A DNA stretch of 35,018 bases. Source: a virus. The notes below the pieces were generated by a model. That model worked only from the letters and a program-made list of their open reading frames with translations. It ran no database searches and had not been told where the DNA came from. Of this stretch, positions 12,141-19,183 are shown in pieces (position 1 is the stretch's first letter; every line of letters starts with the position of its first letter). The stretch covers positions 1 through 35,018 of IMG/VR virus record IMGVR_UViG_3300022686_000079. One strand, 5' to 3'. The translations under genes were made by a program, and so were the position numbers.

Positions 12141-12265
12141 CCGTTCCATTCCTCTCCTGTCCAATCCTCTCGGCTCCATACCTCTCCATTCCTGTCCAAT
12201 TCTCTCCATTCCCATCCCCTCCTTTCCTGTCCTTTCCATTCCCCTCCTTTCCTTTTCTATCCATG
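12141..12265. repeat. CCNNT pentamer array A (25 units)
   Basis: Twenty-five pentamers in one register; 21 fit CCNNT exactly and the exceptions (CGGCT, CCATA, TCTCT or TCTAT, CCATG) differ at a single conserved position. It contains the stop codon of the 12532 gene and precedes the 12114 gene. Confidence 0.9.
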
Positions 12266-12532
12266 TTGAAAATTCCACAAGATAGTTTCGTGGTTTCGAA
12301 AGTTTTCTTGGTAAAAAACCATAGTTGAAGCGTAATAGTTGATGATGTCCTGTTTACGGTAAAGAAGCTTGCCTTCAACGTAAAACTTAGGGGGGGCATA
12401 TCCCCAAGATTCTGCCGTATTCAAATCTTTTTTGTTATGAAAAATCCCTAGAATAAGCAAATCTTTCTTAGATAAAAATTGCTGCCTAGCATAGCGATCT
12501 TCTAGAAGATTTACAAAATCATGAATTTTCAT
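12257..12532 (-). CDS. Excisionase/AlpA-like winged-helix DNA-binding protein
   Basis: 91 residues from ATG 12532 (a longer frame to 12550 runs through the -10 box). FLSKKDLLILGIFHNKKDLNTAESWG, then KFYVEGKLLYRKQDIINYY is the layout of MerR/excisionase-like winged helices (target recognition helix, then wing with R-K-D). The ATG is 7 nt after a -10, so the mRNA is probably leaderless. It is the first gene of the leftward operon and the natural candidate to bind the palindrome in its own promoter. Confidence 0.65.
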   Translation of the reverse strand: MKIHDFVNLLEDRYARQQFLSKKDLLILGIFHNKKDLNTAESWGYAPPKFYVEGKLLYRKQDIINYYASTMVFYQENFRNHETILWNFQHG

Positions 12533-12539
12533 ATCGGTG

Positions 12540-12603
12540 ATGATATACACCCGAAAAATTTATGTCAAGCCACTTGACATTTTATATTCGGAATGCATAT
12601 AAT
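12540..12603. promoter_or_regulatory. Divergent promoters sharing a palindromic operator
   Basis: Perfect inverted repeat TGTCAAG-CCA-CTTGACA at 12563-12579. Its two arms each contain TTGACA on opposite strands. Rightward: TTGACA (12574-12579), 18 bp, TATAAT (12598-12603). Leftward: TTGACA (12563-12568), 17 bp, TATCAT (12540-12545). One bound dimer would cover both -35 boxes and shut both operons. Confidence 0.85.
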
Positions 12604-12635
12604 AGTCGTTTTCAAATACAAACTAGGAGTTATTT

Positions 12636-13649
12636 ATGAAATTTATCATTTTAAACCAAAACCATAACACTGGAGATACTATGCCTATTAAAAATTTGAA
12701 TATAGAAGAAAATTACACAGTTGTGAGCACCGAATTTTGTCAGGACACCCGATTAACTCCGCAAACCAAAGGGATGTTAATTGACCTGTTTTCTCGTCCC
12801 GAAGACTGGGATATCAACATCCAAGGACTCATGCAGATGACTCACGGGATAGGGCGGGTAAAGCTCTACAAGAGCCTCAAACAGGCAGTGAAGTGTGGAT
12901 ACATGGTGCGTCTGCCGCAAAGTCGGAACGTAAAGCACCATTTCGCCAAAACGACCTGGATTGCGTGTCATGTTCCATTTTTGGCCGAAGAGCTGGACGA
13001 TGAAACGGTCGAAAAAATGTTCAACAACCAGATTTCGAACGAAGAATTTGACAAAATTTACAACCTCCAAATTACCAAAAAAGGTAATGCTGAAAATGTG
13101 GAAAAAATGTTCATAAGTGACGACAAATTGTTCAAAACTATTTTTACCATAGATCAAAAACGAATTGCGGGAATGAATAGAAATCCCGACAATAGCAAAA
13201 CCGCATGCAAAAATAGAACACAACAAAGTACTATATTAACAAAATATAATATAGAGAATAACAAATATGTTATAGGTCCTGATGTATCAGAACCGCATGC
13301 AGAAACGAACACAAAAAAGCCGCATGCAGAAAACAAACATGCGGATGAAATATCCTGGAACAAGGAGCAAAAAAAGTTTCAAAATTTGACAGATTGTAAA
13401 ATACAACTCTACAAGGAAGCTTTTCCTCGAATAAACCTGGAAAGAGAGCTTAGCGCCATGAAACTTTGGTTGACAAATAACCCCAAAAGGGCCAACAAAA
13501 AGGACTGGAACAAATTCATAACCAACTGGCTAACAAAAGCATACGACAAACAGCAACGGTATGAAGCCTATGCAGCACAGTCGGACAAAGGCAAAGTAAT
13601 GAGCATCAGAGACATCCCAAGCGTAGACTCGGAGGATCTAGGATGGTGA
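12636..13649 (+). CDS. Phage replication initiator (O-like, winged-helix N-terminus)
   Basis: 337 residues. The N-terminal domain (about 16-110) has the replication-protein pattern YTVVSTEFCQDTRLTPQTKG, LFSRPEDWDINIQGLMQMTHGI, GRVKLYKSLKQAVKCGYM. The middle is a low-complexity linker with repeated PHAE; the C-terminal part (about 250-330) is helical and may bind the helicase loader. ATG 12636 has a perfect AGGAG; an in-frame ATG at 12681 also has TGGAG and would fit relatives that start nearer the YTVVS block. Iteron-like repeats lie inside the gene. First gene of the rightward operon. Confidence 0.8.
   Translation: MKFIILNQNHNTGDTMPIKNLNIEENYTVVSTEFCQDTRLTPQTKGMLIDLFSRPEDWDINIQGLMQMTHGIGRVKLYKSLKQAVKCGYMVRLPQSRNVKHHFAKTTWIACHVPFLAEELDDETVEKMFNNQISNEEFDKIYNLQITKKGNAENVEKMFISDDKLFKTIFTIDQKRIAGMNRNPDNSKTACKNRTQQSTILTKYNIENNKYVIGPDVSEPHAETNTKKPHAENKHADEISWNKEQKKFQNLTDCKIQLYKEAFPRINLERELSAMKLWLTNNPKRANKKDWNKFITNWLTKAYDKQQRYEAYAAQSDKGKVMSIRDIPSVDSEDLGW
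13201..13344. other. Probable replication origin inside the initiator gene
   Basis: CCGCATGC direct repeats at 13201, 13293 and 13320 (the last two extend to CCGCATGCAGAAA) and an inverted CATGCGG at 13338-13344. Between the first and second lies a strongly AT-rich stretch (about 13216-13275) suited to unwinding. Iterons plus AT-rich DNA within the initiator gene is the arrangement of lambda ori in O. Confidence 0.6.
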
Positions 13650-14185
13650 TTCCCAAGCGCTACAAGGACGCTTCTGTGGAAATGCTTGTTGTTTCAACCG
13701 AGATTCAGGAGAAAGCAACGCACTGGGTGAAAAACCCCGGTGCGTCTCTGATTTTGACTGGACGACCTGGTTCTGGGAAGACACACACCATGTACGCCAT
13801 GGCAAACGGGTTGTTAAAAAAATACCATGAGAGTAATATATATTTTTTTAAAGCCAAGGGTGTAGATGATCGAATACTTCAAGAAATTGACACTTACAAA
13901 AACGCAAACTACTTCATATCAATGCTTTGTGAAGCACCCTTTTTGTTTCTTGATGATCTGGGAGTGGAGAAAACTACAGAACGAGCAGGAAAAGACATGC
14001 TGCACATCATCGACAGCCGGTCTGAGGAGATGTTGCCTACAGTGATTTCCACAAATTTAGCAGCTCAGGAGATAGAAAAACACTATGGAGGCCGATTCCT
14101 CTCACGCCTGAAGGAATATGAAATTTTAAAATTTCTTGAGATGGATCTCAGAGGGAGGAAAGTGGATGGCAACAGCAAAATGTGA
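13643..14185 (+). CDS. DnaC-like helicase loader ATPase
   Basis: 180 residues, AAA+ fold. Walker A GRPGSGKT (40-47), Walker B FLFLDDLG (100-107), sensor STNL after LPTVI, and GGRFLSRL with the arginine finger near the end. The family loads the host DnaB helicase at the phage origin, partnered by an O-like initiator. It overlaps the initiator by 7 nt. Shorter than DnaC (245) because the N-terminal DnaB-binding region is reduced, as in several phage forms. Confidence 0.9.
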   Translation: MVIPKRYKDASVEMLVVSTEIQEKATHWVKNPGASLILTGRPGSGKTHTMYAMANGLLKKYHESNIYFFKAKGVDDRILQEIDTYKNANYFISMLCEAPFLFLDDLGVEKTTERAGKDMLHIIDSRSEEMLPTVISTNLAAQEIEKHYGGRFLSRLKEYEILKFLEMDLRGRKVDGNSKM

Positions 14186-14387
14186 AAAATGCGAGAAAGA
14201 ACGAGACACAACTTTTGACTTCAGATGGGATGATGAGGGCAAACGCTTGACGATTTGCCTTTCTTGCGAAGAGAAAATCGCCGAAGGCGAACTTAAAAAA
14301 GAGCGTCGGAAACCCTTGAAACCAAAGGTTAATTTTGAAAATTTATTTAAGTCATCCCCCGATACCGCTGAAAAGACCCCGATTTAA
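14166..14387 (+). CDS. Small zinc-finger protein
   Basis: 73 residues from ATG 14166, where GGAGGAAAG precedes; an in-frame ATG at 14136 lies inside the loader gene. CEKC at 6-9 and CLSC at about 31-34 give a four-cysteine zinc ribbon; the C-terminus is lysine-rich. It overlaps the loader gene by 20 nt and RusA by 53 nt. Likely a nucleic-acid-binding accessory of replication. Confidence 0.6.
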   Translation: MATAKCEKCEKERDTTFDFRWDDEGKRLTICLSCEEKIAEGELKKERRKPLKPKVNFENLFKSSPDTAEKTPI

Positions 14388-14784
14388 AAAATTACTTGAT
14401 AAAACAATCACATACGACCCGCAAAAACAACAAAAAGTCGAAACCTTGATCGAAATAGCCGCGGAGAATCCTCATATTCGCGATTTAAAGCCCCTACAAG
14501 GCGATATCTATTGTTCCGCGACATTTGGTATAGGTCTACCCATTTCATGGCCACAGAAGCGAAAGAAACAGCAATTACACAAATGGTGCTCGAAACGCCC
14601 AGATATCGACAATTATCTAAAATTTTATCTTGATGTGTTAAATCAGGTTGTGTACGATGATGATTCCCAGATCGTCTGGGTTGAGATGAAAAAGTTTTAT
14701 GTTTTGGAACCTTTCGTTGAATTAAAATTCGAAGAAGTGCAAGATGGAGTGGATGCGTTGCACCACATGTGCAAAAACAGTTAA
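14335..14784 (+). CDS. rusA: RusA-type Holliday junction resolvase
   Basis: 149 residues from a TTG start with AAAGG 6 nt upstream. SKRPDIDNYLKFYLDVLNQVVYDDD (86-110) is the RusA signature, with D90, D92 and the aspartates at 108-110 as likely metal ligands. The N-terminus HPPIPLKRPRF matches the family opening. RusA is a homodimer that cuts four-way junctions. It fits with ERF and the YqaJ exonuclease as the recombination set of this phage. Confidence 0.9.
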   Translation: MKIYLSHPPIPLKRPRFKKLLDKTITYDPQKQQKVETLIEIAAENPHIRDLKPLQGDIYCSATFGIGLPISWPQKRKKQQLHKWCSKRPDIDNYLKFYLDVLNQVVYDDDSQIVWVEMKKFYVLEPFVELKFEEVQDGVDALHHMCKNS

Positions 14785-14932
14785 AGCGAACGAAGTCGGG
14801 ACATGCAAAAGTTGTCAAAGAGGTTTTTCGGGGGAGCTCTGCGATGACAGCTATGAATGGTATATTTTAAAAAAAAATATGAATGCGAAAGATTTTAAAA
14901 AATTTGTGGAGGGAAGTATTGAGACATCTTAA
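14744..14932 (+). CDS. Small zinc-ribbon protein
   Basis: 62 residues. CTTC (6-9) and CKSC (21-24) form a zinc ribbon; a further Cys follows at 33. The C-terminus (MNAKDFKKFVEGS) is helical. ATG 14744 or the in-frame ATG at 14753 could be used; GGAG lies just before the second. Overlaps RusA by 41 nt. Confidence 0.55.
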   Translation: MEWMRCTTCAKTVKANEVGTCKSCQRGFSGELCDDSYEWYILKKNMNAKDFKKFVEGSIETS

Positions 14933-15179
14933 AGATGATAAAAATAATTGGAAAGATTGTAGAACTGAACCACCGCAAGAAGATGAATCACCGATTTTAT
15001 TATATTATGAACAAGAAAATACTTATAAAATCGGAAGAGTGATTGGTTACAATAAATATTATTATAACTTTGATTATTCATATGATCCGTATGAAAAAAA
15101 ATGGATCGTACCCGATTTTGGAAGAATACCCGATAAATGGAAATATTTCGAAGAATATAAAAAAAGCTATGGGGAGTAA
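14919..15179 (+). CDS. DUF551-like protein
   Basis: 86 residues from TTG 14919, which has GGAGGG 5 nt upstream; a frame from ATG 14883 lies inside the previous gene and lacks an SD. W-K-DCRTEPPQEDESPILLYY then KIGRVIGYN and RIPDKWKYF follow the outline of DUF551 (W...LP, VLVY, W.P at the end) though weakly. Tyr-rich middle. The following gene starts with the base after its stop and shares the RIP..W.Y end. Confidence 0.45.
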   Translation: MRHLKDDKNNWKDCRTEPPQEDESPILLYYEQENTYKIGRVIGYNKYYYNFDYSYDPYEKKWIVPDFGRIPDKWKYFEEYKKSYGE

Positions 15180-15470
15180 ATGGCAAGATTAAGTATTGAA
15201 GAAAAAGGATTTACATTTTGGAAAGAAACTGCTAAAGAAACACCACAAATATATTCTGCGATATTGATGTGTTGGCTTGTAGAAAGAAACAACTATGTAA
15301 CAGAAAAAGGCTATGCGCTTACACGAGATGCAAATGTTTTCTATGATAGTAATTTATCTTTTTTAAAATATTATAACGTAGATACTCAAACATGGATATT
15401 AGGAGATAAAGACCGAATCCCGGAATATTGGGCATATTTACCTAATCCAGTGAAAAACGATGCCGTTTAA
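15180..15470 (+). CDS. Unknown protein with DUF551-like C-terminus
   Basis: 96 residues; SD GGGGAG just upstream. The end GDKDRIPEYWAYLPNPV parallels FGRIPDKWKYF of the previous gene and the HWMP..P end of DUF551 domains, while the N-terminal half has no clear match. Probably a diverged member of the same group. Overlaps the following small gene by 11 nt. Confidence 0.45.
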   Translation: MARLSIEEKGFTFWKETAKETPQIYSAILMCWLVERNNYVTEKGYALTRDANVFYDSNLSFLKYYNVDTQTWILGDKDRIPEYWAYLPNPVKNDAV

Positions 15471-15585
15471 GTCACAAGCACAGCGAAAATATCTTTATGC
15501 CAACAAACCGAAGATAGCCAAAGAATTTTCGGCCAAAACACCCAAAGGAAAAAAACTACCAAAAAAATCAAAAAAGAAAAAATAG
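15460..15585 (+). CDS. Small basic phage protein (MPFKSQAQRKYLYA type)
   Basis: 41 residues, ATG 15460 inside the end of the previous gene, stop TAG 15583-15585. MPFKSQAQRKYLYANKPKIAKEF followed by TPKGKKLPKK and a lysine tail is a widespread small phage protein (K-S-AQ-R-F/Y, PKIAKE.., LP..). Its function is unknown to me; the charge suggests nucleic-acid contact. Confidence 0.7.
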   Translation: MPFKSQAQRKYLYANKPKIAKEFSAKTPKGKKLPKKSKKKK

Positions 15586-15591
15586 TCTTAT

Positions 15592-15894
15592 ATGATTGAA
15601 TGTGTAAAATTTAAGGCTTATAACAACAACACCCTTCAAGGATTCGCTGATTTACATATTCCTAATTGGGGAATTGAAATCAGAGGATGTACACTTCACA
15701 AAAAAGGTGAAAACTATTGGATCAATCTTCCGTGCAAAGAAGATACGATCAATGGCGAAAAGAAATACTTTCCCATTATAAAATTTTATGACAAAGATCG
15801 CTTTCAAAAGTTTTTAGAGCAAGCTCTTGAAGTAGTCCTGGCTTTTATGAATCAAGAAGATCAAACAAAAGAAGATCCTGAGATATGTTTTTAA
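15592..15894 (+). CDS. SpoVG-like phage protein
   Basis: 100 residues. MIECVKFKAYNNNTLQGFADLHIPNWGIEIRGCTLHKK then WINLPCKE and YFPIIKFYDKDRF follow the order of SpoVG-like/primase-associated phage proteins (LQGFAD, IEI.GC, WI.LP). SpoVG relatives bind nucleic acid. It lies in the replication module, 6 nt after the small basic gene. Confidence 0.6.
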   Translation: MIECVKFKAYNNNTLQGFADLHIPNWGIEIRGCTLHKKGENYWINLPCKEDTINGEKKYFPIIKFYDKDRFQKFLEQALEVVLAFMNQEDQTKEDPEICF

Positions 15895-16295
15895 CAAATT
15901 CTGCTCTTATTTTATTAAGTGGTACATTTGGAAGCGTTTTAGGGTATTATATCAAAAAAAAATATGAAATTTATGCCGATAAATACATAGAAAAAGTGCA
16001 TATATCAATTGCAAATTTATCCGAAGATGATTTTATCAATATGATGATCGAGAATCGTGAACTCATAAAAACAATAACAAGTTATTTTTATGAAGTTAAT
16101 CAATCATGGAAAGAAGAAAAACATAAAATAAAAACCATGTTTGATGAACTATATCGTAAAGGATTGATCCCTAAGAAAAAAATACCATTACTTTTATTGG
16201 ATAAAGGGATAGTTATTGATACGTTTTTTACGATTCTCATTGATAAATCAAATGTAGTAACAGACGAATATTATAGAGGACTATCATGGCTATAA
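15885..16295 (+). CDS. Membrane-anchored helical protein, unknown
   Basis: 136 residues. One hydrophobic N-terminal segment (LTNSALILLSGTFGSVLGYYI, 3-23) then a long charged helical part. Overlaps the genes on both sides by 10 nt. No family recognised. Confidence 0.55.
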   Translation: MFLTNSALILLSGTFGSVLGYYIKKKYEIYADKYIEKVHISIANLSEDDFINMMIENRELIKTITSYFYEVNQSWKEEKHKIKTMFDELYRKGLIPKKKIPLLLLDKGIVIDTFFTILIDKSNVVTDEYYRGLSWL

Positions 16296-16552
16296 ATGTA
16301 CAAATAGTTTATTTCGACGATAAGCAAATGAGCTTATTGGTACCAGAAGACGAAATACAAAAATTTTTCGAACATTTAAACAACGATTTATTTTATATGA
16401 ATGAAGGATCCAATATCGGGTTTTGGACTTCTATGGGTAGCATTCGTTACATCTTAACACAACCATACATTCCACCTGCACAACCAGAAAATAAGGAAAA
16501 AGAAGATGGCAATGCATTGGAAATCGGAAAAGTGGAAGATAGCGGATCTTAA
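16286..16552 (+). CDS. Small acidic protein, unknown
   Basis: 88 residues; SD GAGGA 5-6 nt before the ATG. MAINVQIVYFDDKQMSLLVPEDEI looks like a small beta-rich fold. The C-terminus overlaps the ParB-DUF551 gene by 47 nt. No family recognised. Confidence 0.5.
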   Translation: MAINVQIVYFDDKQMSLLVPEDEIQKFFEHLNNDLFYMNEGSNIGFWTSMGSIRYILTQPYIPPAQPENKEKEDGNALEIGKVEDSGS

Positions 16553-17123
16553 AGAATATGACAAAAACCCAAGATCACTAGATCGTCATCAATCAAAAAA
16601 TCTAAAAGATTCTCTCTCAAAATTTGGTTTATGCGAACCAATTGTCATTAACACAGATGGTCTCATTATCGGAGGCCATCAACGTGTCCGCACTCTTATA
16701 AAATTAAAAAGACGTTGGGTAGACGTATATATACCGGAAAAACAATTGACGGAAAAAGAAGTCGAAGAGCTTAATATTCGGTTAAACAAAAACCAAGGTT
16801 CTTGGGACTTTGACTTGTTAGCAAATCATTGGCACCCTTCTGAATTAGTAGACTGGGGATTTGATGAAAAAGAGCTAGGACTAGATTTCAAAGAGGAGAT
16901 CATAGAAGAAAAACCCAAAAAAGAAAAAGAATCTCCCTGGACTCCCGTAAATAAAAAGTTACCAAAAATCCAAAAACCGTTATTAGTGGTAATAAAAGGA
17001 AGTGGAATCCGAACAGTTAGTTTAGCGCGGTACAAAAATAAGTCATGGGACATAGAAGAAATCCGCGAAGTAACAGTAACTCATTGGATGCCCTTCCCAG
17101 AACCCCCATTAGACGATGACTGA
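16506..17123 (+). CDS. ParB-like domain fused to a DUF551 domain
   Basis: 205 residues. Residues 8-110 are a ParB/Srx domain: KIADLKEYDKNPRS, PIVINTDGLIIGGHQR (GGHQR 56-60), then LTEKEVEELNIRLNKNQGSWD, as in the ParB-like proteins often found just before phage terminases. Residues 144-201 read SPWTPVNKKLP, LLVVIKGSG, W181 and VTHWMPFPEPP, which is a complete DUF551 domain. The two are joined by an acidic/lysine linker. Start at 16506 has AAGGA 8 nt upstream. It overlaps the small terminase gene by 8 nt. ParB-like role in packaging or DNA modification is inferred from context. Confidence 0.8.
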   Translation: MAMHWKSEKWKIADLKEYDKNPRSLDRHQSKNLKDSLSKFGLCEPIVINTDGLIIGGHQRVRTLIKLKRRWVDVYIPEKQLTEKEVEELNIRLNKNQGSWDFDLLANHWHPSELVDWGFDEKELGLDFKEEIIEEKPKKEKESPWTPVNKKLPKIQKPLLVVIKGSGIRTVSLARYKNKSWDIEEIREVTVTHWMPFPEPPLDDD

Positions 17124-17547
17124 AAAATATATACGAAAGAAAAAACGTACAGGGCCTTCCCATAAACGTGTAGATTGGGAAATGGTTGAAAAACTGGCAA
17201 AAATCATGTGTACGGTTGAAGAAATAGCATCTTTTGTAAAAGTATCCGTAAGCACGTTGGATAGAGCAGCTCATCAGCAATTTGACATGAACATTTATGA
17301 ACGCGTCGACAAGTGGCGAGATACGGGAAGATGTTCATTACGTCGCAAACAATGGCTACTAGCGGATAAAAATGCCGCAATGGCTATTTTTCTAGGAAAA
17401 CAACACCTTGGTCAATCAGACTCGCATTCTTTAATCCATTCAGGATCGCTAGCGCAAGAAATTGTGCACTTTGGCGATCTACCCGCAAAGAAATGGGAAC
17501 AAGAAAGTGAGCAATACGACTACGACGAAGAGGAGCAAAACGGGTAA
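17116..17547 (+). CDS. Terminase small subunit
   Basis: 143 residues. HTH at about 14-50 (DWEMVEKLAKIMCTVEEIASFVKVSVSTLDRA), a helical middle with RRKQWLLADKNAAMAIFLGKQHLGQ typical of small terminases of this type, and an acidic C-terminal tail. TerS recognises phage DNA and brings it to TerL. Its position, overlapping TerL by 41 nt, agrees. Confidence 0.8.
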   Translation: MTEKYIRKKKRTGPSHKRVDWEMVEKLAKIMCTVEEIASFVKVSVSTLDRAAHQQFDMNIYERVDKWRDTGRCSLRRKQWLLADKNAAMAIFLGKQHLGQSDSHSLIHSGSLAQEIVHFGDLPAKKWEQESEQYDYDEEEQNG

Positions 17548-18871
17548 GGAAATCCTTAGGATACCCGACTTTGTTCCTCGAGATTATCAATTAAATTTAC
17601 TGCGTGAAATGGATAATGGCTGCAAACGAGCCGTTATTGTATGGCATAGACGAGCCGGAAAGGAAATAGCCTGCTTTAATTGGATGATAAAGATGGCCTG
17701 GTGGCACCGGGTGGGCACCTATGTATATTTTTTCCCCACATCAACCCTAGGACGAAGAATTCTATGGGATGGAGTAAACCGTGACGGAAAAAAATTCATT
17801 GATTATATTCCTAAACAGATAATACAGGGTCAGATAAATAACAATGAAATGAAAGTGAGGCTGACCAATGGAAGTATCATCCAAGTCATCGGCACTGACC
17901 AAATCATTAATGTTGGGATTAACCCTATCGGGTGTGTCTTCTCCGAATTTTCGCTACAAGATCCTCAATGCTGGAATTTCGTTCGTCCAATTATGCGTGA
18001 AAACGGTGGCTGGGCGATATTTAATTTTACGCCGAGGGGTAAGAACCACGCATACGATCTCTACCTCATGGCCAAAAACAACCCTCATTGGTTTTGTGAA
18101 AAACTTACAATCAATGACACCGGAGTCCTTACCGAAGAGGACATGGAAGCCGAACGGCGTGAAGGTGTCTCCGAACATATCATCCAGCAAGAGTACTTCT
18201 GTAGCTTTAATCAAGGTGCCGAAGGTTCTTATTACGCGAAATATCTCAACAACGCAGAGATACAAGGACGCTTAACAAATGTGCCATTCGATTCACACAC
18301 ACAAGTCCATACCTATTGGGATATAGGTGTCTCTGATGAAACAGTAATCCTATTTGTACAACATGTAGGCCAAGAGGTACATATCATAGATATGTATACA
18401 AACCAAGGGGAAGGACTGGATCATTATGCAAAAATCTTGCAAGAAAAATCCGAACAAAAATCCTATGTATATGGGGATCATTATGCACCTCATGATATTG
18501 AAGTTCGGGAACTTGGTTCGGGCGCCTTGTCAAGACGTGCACTAGCGCGCGAATTAGGAATTAATTTCCGAATTGTCCCAAAATTATCTATTCAAGAAGG
18601 GATTGAGAGAGCCAGAGGAATATTCCCCAGAGTTTGGATTGACATAGATAAATGTAAATATTTAATAAAATGTCTTGAGAACTATCACAAAAACTACAAC
18701 GAAAAACACAATGTCTATTCTGACAAACCTGTTCATGATTGGTCTTCACATTGTGCTGATGCTTTTCGCTATATGGCAGTTGCTCAAAATCAAAGTAGGA
18801 AAGGAAAAATGAGCGAAGAAGACGCATATCTTTTGGAACAATTATATACTTCAAAAAAACATTTTTACTAA
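17507..18871 (+). CDS. Terminase large subunit
   Basis: 454 residues from GTG 17507 (the frame is open further back to 17462 inside TerS). ATPase: HRRAGKE at 47-53 as Walker A, and SEFS after INPIGCVF as the Walker B region. RNase-H-type nuclease: YWDIGVSDET, YGDHYAPHD and HDWSSHCADAFRYMA supply the acidic residues. It pumps DNA into the prohead and cuts it. The start is uncertain since no strong SD precedes 17507. Confidence 0.93.
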   Translation: MSNTTTTKRSKTGKEILRIPDFVPRDYQLNLLREMDNGCKRAVIVWHRRAGKEIACFNWMIKMAWWHRVGTYVYFFPTSTLGRRILWDGVNRDGKKFIDYIPKQIIQGQINNNEMKVRLTNGSIIQVIGTDQIINVGINPIGCVFSEFSLQDPQCWNFVRPIMRENGGWAIFNFTPRGKNHAYDLYLMAKNNPHWFCEKLTINDTGVLTEEDMEAERREGVSEHIIQQEYFCSFNQGAEGSYYAKYLNNAEIQGRLTNVPFDSHTQVHTYWDIGVSDETVILFVQHVGQEVHIIDMYTNQGEGLDHYAKILQEKSEQKSYVYGDHYAPHDIEVRELGSGALSRRALARELGINFRIVPKLSIQEGIERARGIFPRVWIDIDKCKYLIKCLENYHKNYNEKHNVYSDKPVHDWSSHCADAFRYMAVAQNQSRKGKMSEEDAYLLEQLYTSKKHFY

Positions 18872-18899
18872 TTAAATAAAAATATACTATGAGGATACT

Positions 18900-19127
18900 A
18901 TGCCCAGAAAAGGACAAAAAATAAAGCCTGGTAGTTTAAAAGGTGGTAAATCCCAGCCTGCAACAAATGCAAAAGCAGGAATAGGAAAACGCTTTCAGGC
19001 AATGCAGAATAAATTAAAAAAAGATGGAGCGCGCGATCCAGGGGCGTTGGCTGCGGCCATTGGACGTGCAAAATACGGCTCCAAAAAAATGGGAAAGATG
19101 GCCTCCAAAGGCCGTAAACGCAAGTAA
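18900..19127 (+). CDS. Small basic phage protein (RDPGALAAAIGRAKYG type)
   Basis: 75 residues, Lys/Arg/Gly-rich. RDPGALAAAIGRAKYGSKKMGKMASKGRK is a conserved motif of small proteins encoded near terminase and portal in many podoviruses. SD GAGGA. Function unknown; may bind DNA or be a minor virion component. Confidence 0.7.
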   Translation: MPRKGQKIKPGSLKGGKSQPATNAKAGIGKRFQAMQNKLKKDGARDPGALAAAIGRAKYGSKKMGKMASKGRKRK

Positions 19128-19137
19128 GTTATACGCG
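19128..19137 (+). repeat. Recurrent motif GTTATACGCG, copy 2
   Basis: Directly after the stop of the 18900 gene, in the 56-nt leader of the portal gene; followed by a hairpin with TTGGCT (19141-19146) and AGCCAA (19157-19162). Confidence 0.55.
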
Positions 19138-19183
19138 AGGTTGGCTCTTTCACATCAGCCAAGCTCTATACATTTAGAGGGCG

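Noticed and set aside
10551-12265. Resemblance of the CCATT repeats to human satellite (CATTCC) DNA, i.e. contamination
   Set aside because: Four separate arrays sit exactly between phage genes, contribute a start, a stop and a coding end, and are far more C-rich and diverse than the satellite.
10551-12265. CRISPR array
   Set aside because: Units are 5 bp with no spacers; no cas genes.
12133-12399. 88-codon minus-strand frame rich in Gly/Lys/Arg/Glu
   Set aside because: It is made by reading through pentamer array A; the real gene (12257-12532) overlaps it in another frame with a start, promoter and HTH.
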